Positions 1 to 5,561 of a stretch of DNA of 8,507 nucleotides are shown piece after piece. Positions within the stretch are counted from its first letter, which is position 1. Every line of letters begins with the position of its first letter. Origin of the DNA: Myxococcota bacterium. Lineage in GTDB: Bacteria > Myxococcota > Polyangia > GCA-2747355 > JAKLHH01. The DNA lies in assembly GCA_022710245.1 (NCBI GenBank), contig JAKLHH010000266.1, forward strand, positions 1-8,507, given 5' to 3'. Below the pieces are notes generated by a model. That model was not told the DNA's origin, did not search any database, and saw only the letters and a list, made by a program, of their open reading frames with translations. Both the position numbers and the translations under genes were made by a program.

Positions 1-76
1 CTCCCGCGCTGCCCTCGCACTCCCGCGCAGCCCTCGCACTCCCGCGCAGCCCTCGCACTCCCGCGCTGCCCTCGCG
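1..76. repeat. 19-bp tandem repeat, four copies
   Basis: Four consecutive 19-bp units start at 1, 20, 39 and 58, with consensus CTCCCGCGC(T/A)GCCCTCGCA. Units 1 and 4 have T at the variable position and units 2 and 3 have A; unit 4 ends in G. A partial unit follows at 77-85. The array may continue beyond the left edge. The period is not a multiple of three, so it rotates reading frame and is more likely intergenic than coding, although the frame of the downstream gene stays open through it. Its function is unknown. Confidence 0.85.
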
Positions 77-125
77 CCCGCGCAGTCCCCGCTGGCCGGG
101 AAGCTCCCTTCGCTGCTACCGTAGC

Positions 126-140
126 TCTCCCGCAGGGAGG
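126..140 (+). promoter_or_regulatory. Hairpin enclosing the Shine-Dalgarno of the 145-867 gene
   Basis: CTCCC at 127-131 is complementary to GGGAG at 135-139 with a GCA loop, and T126 can wobble-pair with G140. The right arm is the GGGAGG Shine-Dalgarno of the ATG at 145, so the folded mRNA would hide the ribosome site. The stem is 5-6 bp and mostly GC. Whether it forms or is regulated in the cell is inference; GC-rich leaders form such pairs by chance fairly often. Confidence 0.4.
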
Positions 141-144
141 CATC

Positions 145-867
145 ATGGCAGTCGCTGGGCTCGTCCTCGGTATCGTCGCGGTGCTGTGCATCTTCGGAGC
201 GTGGACCCTCTTCCCCGCCGTGCTGGGGATCGTGTGCGGCGTCCTCGCGCTGATCTTCGGCGTGGTCGGTCGCAAGCAGGCCGTCCAGGCCCGGCAGCCG
301 GTCGGCATGGCCACGGCCGGCCTGGTGCTGGGGATCATCGCCACGGCGCTCAACGCGCTCTTCCTCATCTCCTGCGCCTCCTGCTGGAAGGGCGCCACCG
401 ACCTCACCAGCCAGATGGCGCGGCAGGCCGGGAAGAGCAAGACCGTGACGATCCAGGGCCCGCCCGCCGCGATGGGCACGCCCGTCGCCTTCAGCGACTC
501 GAGCTGGACGGTGGTCTCGGCGAAGGACCGCGGCAAGGTGATCGAGGCGAACGACGCGAACGACGCGAAGGCGACCACGCAGGGTCGCTTCGTGGAGGTC
601 AGGTTCAAGGTGACCAACCTGACCAAGACGGAGGACTCGATCCTCGATCTGCCGGTGGTGCTCGACTCGCAGGGGCGCGAGCTCAGGCCGTACGCGAAGT
701 CGGCCAGCCTGGGGGGCGCCTCGATGCTGGCCGCCCCGCTACCGCCCTCGATCGAGAAGGAGTTCGTCGAGATCTACGAGGTGCCCGCCGACGCGACCGG
801 GCTCAAGTTCCGCGCCCGCGCGCTCGAGGCCTTCGGCGCGACCCGCCTCGTCGACCTCAAGCTCTGA
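145..867 (+). CDS. DUF4190/DUF4352-type membrane-anchored protein
   Basis: This 240-residue protein has an N-terminal membrane part and an extracytoplasmic C-terminal domain. Residues 1-42 are two closely spaced hydrophobic helices, and residues 55-79 form a third containing a second AGLVLGI motif; this doubled pattern is typical of DUF4190. From about residue 102 the sequence reads like a DUF4352 immunoglobulin-like domain: GTPVAF..SSWTV, then GRFVEVRFKVTNLT, then LDSQGRELRPY, then the FVEIYEVP strand. In that family such domains are usually exposed outside the membrane; the molecular function is not known. The ATG at 145 is the first start codon in this frame within the window and has GGGAGG four bases upstream. 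The frame is open to the left edge, so a more distant start cannot be formally excluded. A nine-base duplication gives ANDANDA near residue 136. The gene stands alone and converges on the minus-strand gene ending at 908. Confidence 0.85.
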   Translation: MAVAGLVLGIVAVLCIFGAWTLFPAVLGIVCGVLALIFGVVGRKQAVQARQPVGMATAGLVLGIIATALNALFLISCASCWKGATDLTSQMARQAGKSKTVTIQGPPAAMGTPVAFSDSSWTVVSAKDRGKVIEANDANDAKATTQGRFVEVRFKVTNLTKTEDSILDLPVVLDSQGRELRPYAKSASLGGASMLAAPLPPSIEKEFVEIYEVPADATGLKFRARALEAFGATRLVDLKL

Positions 868-907
868 GGGGATCCTCGATGGCGCGAGCGCCGGAGCAGC
901 CCGAGCG

Positions 908-1648
908 CTACAGCGACAGCTGCCAGCCGCAGCTGGTCACCAGGTAGCTCGCACCGTACGGCTCGCCGGCCCGCTCGCCGGTCCGTCGCTGGAACCCGGC
1001 GAGGTAGCCGACCTCGACGAAGATCGTGTTCCGGCGGCCGAGCCGCAGCGCGCCGCCGAGGGTGGTGGTCAGCGTGAACCCGCGAGCCTCGTGGAGCGAC
1101 GAGAAGATGATGCCGAGGCCGGGCATCAGCAGCCCATAGAGGCGCACGCGAGCCCCCAGCGGCCAGGTGAGCCTCAGCCGGGCGCCGAGGTTCAGCATCT
1201 GGCCGACCTCGTAGTGCGGCACGTCGGGGATGACGTTCAGCACCGCCTCGCCCCCCAGCCCGACCGCGAGGTAAGGGTTGAACGAGCAGTCCGCGAAGGC
1301 GCCGAAGCCGAGCGCCATGATGGAGGCTGACGAGTGCAGCCGCCCCACGTGGTTGTCGCTGTACTCGAGGCGGAAGCTCCCCGCCGGCATGAAGGAGAAC
1401 CGCAGGCCGAGGTCCCAGCGATCCGCCGGCTGCTCCGCCGCGGCGAGCCGGGTCCAGCAGACGCTCGCCGCCACGAGGCCGAGCGCGAGCGCGAGCGCGA
1501 GGCGCCGCGCGACCAGACGCCGCGCGACCAGGCGCCCCGCGACCAGACGCCGCGCGACCAGGCGCCCCGCGACCAGGCGCCGCGCGACCAGGCGCCCCGC
1601 GACCAGACGCCGCGCGACCAGGCCAGCACGAGCCGATCTCCTGCTCAT
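908..1648 (-). CDS. Small outer-membrane beta-barrel protein with repeat-built signal peptide
   Basis: This 246-residue secreted protein is probably an outer-membrane beta-barrel. From about residue 76 it alternates short amphipathic strands with glycine turns (WDLGLRFSFMPAG, ALGFGAFADC, PYLAVGLGGEAVL, LNLGARLRLTWPLG, RVRLYGLLMPGLGI, TTTLGGALRLG, TIFVEVGYLAGFQ) and ends in GWQLSL, which resembles short porin-like proteins of myxobacteria. The N-terminus is extraordinary. Residues 9-49 repeat the pentapeptides RRLVA/GRLVA, followed by LALALALG as hydrophobic core and a likely cleavage after RLAAA near residue 71. The ATG at 1648 has AGGGGAGG just upstream. An in-frame ATG at 1759, also preceded by GGAGAGG, would add 37 Arg-rich residues and cannot be excluded. 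The C-terminus lacks the usual aromatic last residue. The barrel assignment rests on sequence pattern only, and no function can be named. Confidence 0.75.
   Translation of the reverse strand: MSRRSARAGLVARRLVAGRLVARRLVAGRLVARRLVAGRLVARRLVARRLALALALGLVAASVCWTRLAAAEQPADRWDLGLRFSFMPAGSFRLEYSDNHVGRLHSSASIMALGFGAFADCSFNPYLAVGLGGEAVLNVIPDVPHYEVGQMLNLGARLRLTWPLGARVRLYGLLMPGLGIIFSSLHEARGFTLTTTLGGALRLGRRNTIFVEVGYLAGFQRRTGERAGEPYGASYLVTSCGWQLSL
1481..1500. repeat. GAGCGC hexanucleotide run encoding the signal-peptide core
   Basis: Three perfect GAGCGC units at 1481-1498, plus two more matching bases, encode on the minus strand the alternating Leu-Ala stretch of the signal peptide hydrophobic core in the 1648-908 gene. 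A six-base unit keeps frame, so copy-number change would lengthen or shorten the core by Leu-Ala pairs. It directly adjoins the 15-bp array. Confidence 0.8.
1500..1623. repeat. 15-bp tandem array (8 copies) within the signal-peptide n-region
   Basis: GACCAG recurs at 1511, 1526, 1541, 1556, 1571, 1586, 1601 and 1616, exactly every 15 bases. Alternate units differ (ACGCCGCGC versus GCGCCCCGC after GACCAG), giving a 30-bp higher-order period with one exception at 1571. On the minus strand the unit reads as five codons, Leu-Val-Ala-Arg/Gly-Arg, so copy-number change keeps the gene in frame. The near-perfect higher-order order suggests recent expansion by slippage or unequal recombination. Confidence 0.92.
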
Positions 1649-1732
1649 GGGTCCTCCCCTGCTCGGAGCCAGGTCCGCCGCGCCTCGGCGAGCGCGGCGC
1701 CGAAGCATCGCCCCGCGGATCCTGGAGCGCAG

Positions 1733-1783
1733 GTCTGGCCGGGTGTCTGTTAGTGTCATGATCCTCTCCGCGTCTGGCCGGGT
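1733..1783. repeat. Pair of 12-bp direct repeats before the beta-barrel gene
   Basis: GTCTGGCCGGGT occurs at 1733-1744 and again at 1772-1783, 39 bases apart, in the 140-base gap between the 54-residue gene and the beta-barrel gene. Between them is a comparatively AT-rich stretch with GTGTC at 1743 and 1753. It could be a protein-binding site or promoter region for the 1648-908 gene. I found no convincing -35/-10 pair, so the regulatory reading is speculative. Confidence 0.35.
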
Positions 1784-1788
1784 CACGG

Positions 1789-1953
1789 TCACCTCCGCGC
1801 CACCTCGAGGACGTGCGCGCTCGCCCCGATCAGCTCGGGCTCTGACTCCACCTTGCGGAGCACCTCGAGGAGCCGCTCCCTCCAGGTGTACTCGACGACC
1901 TCTTCGGGGACGGAGGGCTGGTGGGTCATGCTCCGAGGGTCGAGTTCTGTCAT
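1789..1953 (-). CDS. 54-residue hypothetical protein, translationally coupled
   Basis: This small soluble-looking protein has no signal peptide or membrane segment. Residues 17-39 (PEEVVEYTWRERLLEVLRKVESE) are predicted by eye to form one long charged amphipathic helix, followed by a second short helix around LIGASAHVLEVARR. Its ATG overlaps the stop of the upstream membrane-protein gene as ATGA (1950-1953), with AGAGG six bases upstream, a classic coupling arrangement. A second ATG at 1929 would give a 46-residue form with a poorer ribosome site. No family is recognised. The coupling suggests it acts with, or is made in fixed ratio to, the membrane protein; that is inference. Confidence 0.6.
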   Translation of the reverse strand: MTELDPRSMTHQPSVPEEVVEYTWRERLLEVLRKVESEPELIGASAHVLEVARR

Positions 1954-2486
1954 GCGCCGCCTCTGAACTTCTTGTCCGCGTACCTCTGGACGGCGAGCGC
2001 GTCTTGCTCCCGCCGGAAGGCGAGGCACCGCGCACGGACTCTGACGAGGTACGCGACAGCAGCGGCGTTCCCCGCCAGCACGACCGCGCAGTACACGGCC
2101 GCCCGGGCGAGCGAGACGCCGACCCCGTGCAGCGACAGGGCCTGCAGCACAGCCAGCGCCGACGAGACGCCCAGCAGGCTGACGCTGGCCCAGCGCGCGA
2201 ACCGCTGCAGCTGCACCAGCTGCACGGTGAGGATCCCCAGCGCCAGGAAGATGCAGAGCCTGGCGATGGACGCGTCGCGCTCCGTGGCTCCCGGGAAGCG
2301 CAGCGCGAGGGACGCGAGCGGCGCGAGGGTGAGGTTCCCGACGAGCAGGAACCAGGGGGCGACGGCGTAGATGCCTGCCGGTCTGGTCGTCGGCGGTCTC
2401 CGCGTGTCGAGGCGCGGGCCTTCCGCGGCGGCAGCAGGCGCCTCCGAGGTCGAGGGTGGCTGGTAGGGATTGTTCGAGGTGGACAT
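1950..2486 (-). CDS. Four-helix integral membrane protein with NPYQPP start
   Basis: This 178-residue protein has a cytoplasm-facing, Pro/Ala-rich N-terminus beginning MSTSNNPYQPP; this Asn-Pro-Tyr-x-Pro-Pro opening is common in small membrane proteins of several high-GC phyla. Four hydrophobic segments lie at about residues 39-61, 74-93, 100-119 and 126-148, and the C-terminal tail is basic. There is no catalytic motif and no family I can name. The ATG at 2486 has a GGGGGAA ribosome site four bases upstream. That site, the start codon and the first four codons are identical to those of the unrelated lipoprotein gene at 5334 (see the repeat at 2474-2532). The gene follows the TPR-like gene by 69 bases and overlaps the 54-residue gene by four, so all three probably form one transcript. 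Confidence 0.75.
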   Translation of the reverse strand: MSTSNNPYQPPSTSEAPAAAAEGPRLDTRRPPTTRPAGIYAVAPWFLLVGNLTLAPLASLALRFPGATERDASIARLCIFLALGILTVQLVQLQRFARWASVSLLGVSSALAVLQALSLHGVGVSLARAAVYCAVVLAGNAAAVAYLVRVRARCLAFRREQDALAVQRYADKKFRGGA

Positions 2487-2532
2487 CGTTCCCCCGTCTC
2501 CGGCTCCGAGCCCAAGCGCTACGGATGCCGCG
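2474..2532 (-). repeat. Leader/start-codon repeat, left copy
   Basis: Positions 2474-2511 are identical to 5322-5359 (38 bases). The next 21 bases match 5360-5382 apart from a two-base gap and two or three mismatches. On the minus strand the repeat comprises about 45 bases of leader, the purine-rich ribosome site, ATG and the codons for Met-Ser-Thr-Ser. Beyond it the two proteins are unrelated. In the left copy it sits just downstream of the TPR-like gene stop at 2556. Confidence 0.9.
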
Positions 2533-2555
2533 GCATTGGCTCCGTTCGTGGCGCG

Positions 2556-3497
2556 TTACTCCAACGGGGCATCGACTCGTACCTTCGCTCGCCCCAGCCT
2601 GTCACGGATCTCGTTCGCGAGCCGGATCGACGCCTGCTCGTCGAAGGCCCCTCGCCACCAGACGACCTCGCGCAGGGCGCCGGAGACGTCTCCCATGTCA
2701 GCCATCGCCTGTGCCCGCTCCCGGTGGAGGTCCCTCGAGCCTGGCGAGAGACGAAGCGCCGCGTTCAGTGCAGACTGGGCCAGCGTGACGTCCCCGGCGT
2801 AGATGTGGTTGCCTGCCGCGAGCAGGAGTCGCCGCGTCTCGCGACGGATGACCTCCGCACACCGCTGACGCTCGCTCTCCGTCACAGCAGGTGTCGCCAG
2901 CTGCTGCACGCTGCACGATCGTCCGAGGCGCGGTGCGGGGCCAGCGCTCGGCGCTGCCGGCCGGGGGAGGGCATGGCTCGCGAGCTCGCGGTCGCATCTC
3001 GAGCGCGCGCGCTCGGTCTCGGCGCGCCACGGATTGAAGTGCGGCATCGGGTGTCGTTCCAGATGCGCGAAGAGCAGGTGCAGTCGACACCAGGCATTCG
3101 TGGACCACGGCTGGCGACGAGCCCTGATGACCGACTCGTATCGCTCGCGCAACGCCATCGCGTGTCCGTGGATCGCCCTCCGGGCTTCCGGCTCATCGCC
3201 CTGCACTCTCAGCAGCGCCGCCAAGTCTCGCTCCGCCCCCAGCCACTCCGCCCGTATCGTGTTCGAGCTGCTCTCGGCGAGGGTCAGCTGCGCCATCGCG
3301 GCCAGCGCCCCGACCACGGAGGCTGCAACCCAGCGCCGGCCGACGCGTGCACGTGTGCCTGCCCTCTCGCCCGACGCACGCAGGCGGCGCGGGTCCCCCA
3401 CCGGTGCACCACACACCTCTGTCTGCACCGCGCCCTGCGGTGCGATGACTCGCCGCACGCAACGGAAGACGCTCAGCGCTGTCCCATGCCCCATCAC
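2556..3497 (-). CDS. Membrane-anchored protein with TPR-like C-terminus
   Basis: This is a protein of about 313 residues. After a basic stretch (RARVGRR), a hydrophobic segment at about residues 56-74 (WVAASVVGALAAMAQLTLA) is a signal anchor or a late signal peptide. The region after it is helical and Arg/Glu-rich with Trp and His clusters (WSTNAWCRLHLLFAHLERHP). A Pro/Ala linker at about 178-193 follows. Residues 221-278 resemble two tetratricopeptide units: LLLAAGNHIYAGDVTLAQSALNAALRLSPGS, then DLHRERAQAMADMGDVSGAL. TPR units usually mediate protein contacts. The chosen GTG at 3497 (or the adjacent ATG at 3494) follows GGAGG at a 7-10 base gap. An ATG at 3608 is open in frame but overlaps the candidate -10 box, so I reject it. 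The gene occupies nearly all of the DNA that separates the two parts of the left repeat copy. No specific function is assignable. Confidence 0.6.
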   Translation of the reverse strand: MMGHGTALSVFRCVRRVIAPQGAVQTEVCGAPVGDPRRLRASGERAGTRARVGRRWVAASVVGALAAMAQLTLAESSSNTIRAEWLGAERDLAALLRVQGDEPEARRAIHGHAMALRERYESVIRARRQPWSTNAWCRLHLLFAHLERHPMPHFNPWRAETERARSRCDRELASHALPRPAAPSAGPAPRLGRSCSVQQLATPAVTESERQRCAEVIRRETRRLLLAAGNHIYAGDVTLAQSALNAALRLSPGSRDLHRERAQAMADMGDVSGALREVVWWRGAFDEQASIRLANEIRDRLGRAKVRVDAPLE

Positions 3498-3520
3498 CCC
3501 GTGGCCTCCGCGTGACCCAT

Positions 3521-3763
3521 CGGCCACCGCCGGCGCGCACACGCCCCCTCCACCCCCCGAACCGAACTCGACCTCTGTCGCGGTCCCACCCTTGACGTGC
3601 CCCTTCATTCTCGCGAGCGGAAGCCGTCGTCGTCAAGACTGCTGCTCCGCCCGGTGAGCGCCGCGGCCCGCCCGCCGTCCTGACCGCGCACCAACGAGCG
3701 CGCCCCCCTCGACTGGCCCCCCCGCGCCCATCTGCCCTGACGTCCCCTCGAGACAGCGTGCAG
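3521..3763 (-). repeat. Intergenic promoter/leader repeat, left copy
   Basis: Positions 3521-3645 align without gaps to 5408-5532 with five mismatches by hand count. The middle (about 3646-3700) diverges with indels. The right end (about 3703-3763) again matches, up to the shared AGACAGCGTGCAG that ends at 3763 and 5683. The repeat carries a candidate minus-strand promoter and the first ~80 bases of leader. It is direct, not inverted, and has no recognisable transposase or terminal repeats. The remaining gene-free stretch, 3764-3941, shows nothing I can assign. Confidence 0.9.
3607..3636 (-). promoter_or_regulatory. Candidate sigma-70-type promoter for the left minus-strand block
   Basis: Read on the minus strand, TTGACG (3636-3631) is followed after 18 bases by GAGAAT (3612-3607). 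The first hexamer matches TTGACA at five of six positions and the second matches TATAAT at four of six. Predicted initiation is near 3600, leaving a leader of about 100 bases before the TPR-like gene. The same two hexamers with the same spacing are kept in the right copy although bases between them changed, which supports function. Confidence 0.45.
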
Positions 3764-3941
3764 CTCGGGAACGACGGGGTGCTATAGCTGTAAGGGAAGG
3801 AGAGCGGCGGATCCTCCTCGGCGTGGGCCCGCGCCGCGGTCGGTCCCGCTCAGGAAGCCGAGGATTCCGGGGAGTGAGCGCCCGGCAGGCCTGGCCGCGA
3901 TCGCCGCGCCCCAGCAGGCGACCCGCGATCGACGCGCCCTC

Positions 3942-4404
3942 TCAGGCGGTCCGGACGGCGTGGAGCCTGTCCGCCAGCGCGAGGATGTAGGCGCGCCCCT
4001 TCGCGTGGTTCTCGAGGCGCTCGATCCACGCCGGCGGGATCGACTCCACCCCGCCGAGCGCGCCCGCGAGGCTGCCCGCCATCGAGGCGATGGTGTCGAC
4101 GTCGCCACCGAGGGACGCCGCCGCGAGGACGACCTCGCGAAAGGACGGCGCCCCGACCAGGAAGCCGAAGAGGGCCGCGGCGACGGAGTCCTCGGCGAGG
4201 ACGCCGTTGCCGAGCTGCTGGCTCACGACCTCCGGCGGCTGGTCGCGGCGCGCGAGACACTGCTCGAGCGCGTCGAGGCGGCCGGGCACCCAGGAGCGCT
4301 CGCCGAGGGGGGCCGCGGAGCTCGCGGATCAGCGCGGCGGCGTTGAGGTCGCACTCGGCCGGCAGCGCGAGGACGTGCGCCAGCGCGCCGGTCCTCGTCT
4401 CCAC
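3942..4404 (-). pseudogene. ADP-ribosylglycohydrolase (DraG-type) remnant, truncated and frameshifted
   Basis: The downstream part (from about 4306 to the stop at 3942) reads as the C-terminal half of an ADP-ribosylglycohydrolase: AEDSVAAALFGFLVGAPSFREVVL, then the metal-binding GGDVDT motif, GSLAGALGG, IPPAWIERLEN and a final LADRL helix. This family removes ADP-ribose using two bound Mg ions. The part from a GTG at 4404 (site AGAGAGG upstream) to about 4313 continues it upstream in another frame (ALPAECDLNAAALIRELRG). Removing one base from the run of six G at 4307-4312 joins the frames into about 153 residues (..RGPLGERSWVPGRLD..). The usual family length is near 300. The N-terminal half with the other metal ligands (GD..G and TDD motifs) is absent, since the lipoprotein gene ends 24 bases upstream. 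Catalysis is therefore unlikely even if the shift is a sequencing error. Confidence 0.75.
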
Positions 4405-4428
4405 GGGGACCTCTCTCGGACCGCGGGC

Positions 4429-5334
4429 TCACTCGACACCGCGGTCCTTCTTGCCGCCGTCGGAGGCCGATCCAGCGTCAGGCCCCGCCTCGCAGGCGAT
4501 CGCGGCCACGCGACCCTCGACGGTGGTGCGCTCCGTCGCCGTGGCACAGATCTGCTGGACGTCGCTGAGACCGTTCACGATGCAGACGCAGCTCGCGCCC
4601 GCCGGGCAGTCCTCGTCGAGCTTGCAGCGGATCGTGCAAGCCTGCTTGAAGCATGAGGTCTGTGGCAGCCAGGCGACATGGCAGACCTCGCAGGCCTTCC
4701 CCGTCATCGCCGCGTCCTGGCTGTAGGTCGCGAAGCCCACGTCCTTGCGTGAGAGCCCGCAGGGCAGGCCGTAGCCGGGCGGCGCCGCTGGACGCGGAGC
4801 GAGCTCGCAGACGAGCGTGGAGGGGTTGCAGCGGAGGGCGGTGCTGACGGACGCGGCGGCGGGCCGGCAGTCCGCGTCGACGACGCATTCATCGCCGGGC
4901 TTCGCGAGCCGGGTCTCGGGACAGTAGAGCGCCACGAGGTGCTTGTGCTCCTCGGTCACCCGCCCCAGCCCCCTGACGCAGTAGCCGTAGCGTGGGTCCA
5001 GCGCGCCACAGGTGCCGCCCTTGCACGTGGTGAGCACGCTGCCCGCGCAGATGGGCTTGTCGTCGGGCCACGGGTCGGTCGGCTTGCAGCACGGCCGCGC
5101 GCCGCCGACGAGCTCATAGACGTTTCCCTTCTGGCACTCGGTGCCTCCCCCGTGGAAGCAGTCGTAGTGGCAGGAGGGCTTGCACAGATCCGGCGACGCG
5201 TCCGCGAGCGCCGGCGCGTCAGGCTGGCGCTCGGCGCGCGGGGCGGCGTCCCCGGTGACGGACGCGCTGCTGCAGCTCAGCGCGACCCCGGCGAGGAGCA
5301 GCACAGGCGCCGACGTCGCTCTCGAGGTGGACAT
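4429..5334 (-). CDS. Cysteine-rich secreted lipoprotein with a CxxCH motif
   Basis: This 301-residue exported protein begins with a short signal peptide (MSTSRATSAPVLLLAGVALS) ending at Cys21. ALSC is a loose lipobox, so lipid anchoring is likely but not certain. A Pro/Ala/Asp-rich linker runs to about residue 49. It is followed by a domain with 26 cysteines, in patterns such as CKPSCHYDC, CVVDADC and CKLDEDCPAGASCVC, which resemble the disulfide-rich surface proteins abundant in myxobacteria. Residues 215-219 are CEVCH, formally a c-type haem attachment motif; in so Cys-rich a protein this may be coincidence. The tail (SASDGGKKDRGVE) is polar. The ATG at 5334 has GGGGGAA upstream; this leader and the first four codons duplicate those of the gene at 2486. 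It probably shares its transcript with the ADP-ribosylglycohydrolase remnant and is divergent from the efflux operon. Function unknown. Confidence 0.75.
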   Translation of the reverse strand: MSTSRATSAPVLLLAGVALSCSSASVTGDAAPRAERQPDAPALADASPDLCKPSCHYDCFHGGGTECQKGNVYELVGGARPCCKPTDPWPDDKPICAGSVLTTCKGGTCGALDPRYGYCVRGLGRVTEEHKHLVALYCPETRLAKPGDECVVDADCRPAAASVSTALRCNPSTLVCELAPRPAAPPGYGLPCGLSRKDVGFATYSQDAAMTGKACEVCHVAWLPQTSCFKQACTIRCKLDEDCPAGASCVCIVNGLSDVQQICATATERTTVEGRVAAIACEAGPDAGSASDGGKKDRGVE

Positions 5335-5382
5335 CGTTCCCCCGTCTCCGGCTCCGAGCGGACCAGCGCTACGGAAGCCGCG
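5322..5382 (-). repeat. Leader/start-codon repeat, right copy
   Basis: This is the counterpart of 2474-2532. It covers the first 13 coding bases of the lipoprotein gene, its start codon, ribosome site and about 48 leader bases. Only 25 unrelated bases (5383-5407) separate it from the promoter-bearing repeat at 5408. In the left copy the corresponding gap is about 988 bases and holds the TPR-like gene. Confidence 0.9.
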
Positions 5383-5493
5383 TCACGGCAGCTGTTGTTG
5401 TCGCGCCCGGCCACCGCCGGCGCGCACACGCCCCCTCCACCGCCCGAACCGAACTCGACGTCTGTCGCGGTCCCACCCTTGACGTGCCCCTTC

Positions 5494-5523
5494 ATTCTCA
5501 CGAGCGAAAGCCGTCCTCGTCAA
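5494..5523 (-). promoter_or_regulatory. Candidate sigma-70-type promoter for the lipoprotein gene
   Basis: On the minus strand TTGACG (5523-5518) and GAGAAT (5499-5494) are separated by 18 bases, exactly as in the left copy. Of the five differences in this block of the two copies, three fall in the spacer and none in the hexamers. Initiation near 5487 would give a leader of about 150 bases to the ATG at 5334. Confidence 0.45.
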
Positions 5524-5525
5524 GA

Positions 5526-5561
5526 CTGCTGCACCTGCTGCACCTGCTGCACCTGCTGCAC
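5526..5561. repeat. 9-bp CTGCTGCAC array, four copies, beside the -35 box
   Basis: Four perfect CTGCTGCAC units run from 5526 to 5561, two bases upstream of the lipoprotein -35 hexamer. Each junction creates TGCACC (5530, 5539, 5548, 5557), the half-site of the dyad at 5688-5706. The left repeat copy has only the first CTGCTGC here, so the array expanded after duplication. It may be a simple microsatellite or iterated binding sites. Confidence 0.85.

Noticed and set aside
866..892. Small hairpins (GAGG-GGAT-CCTC and GGCG-CGAG-CGCC) between the convergent genes
   Set aside because: Stems of four base pairs with no T-run are too weak to call a terminator in GC-rich DNA.
1500..1623. Regular repeat array resembling a CRISPR
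   Set aside because: The units are contiguous 15-mers without spacers and are in frame inside a coding region, so it is a minisatellite.
3412..3419. GGTGCACC palindrome as another regulator site
   Set aside because: It lies within the coding part of the TPR-like gene and is an isolated eight-base palindrome, which is expected by chance.
1278..3515. Very long plus-strand open frame (about 745 codons) covering the left minus-strand block
   Set aside because: Its translation is Arg/Ala/Pro-rich with no domain pattern, and it lies antisense to four genes with good ribosome sites and sensible protein features. Long antisense frames are expected at this GC content.
3519..3608. Matching short open frames in both repeat copies (MKGHVKGGTAT.. 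at 3608 and 5495), whose only two differences fall in third codon positions
   Set aside because: The ATG overlaps the candidate -10 box, there is no ribosome site, and in the right copy the frame runs into the lipoprotein gene out of frame. Two differences are too few to argue for coding selection.
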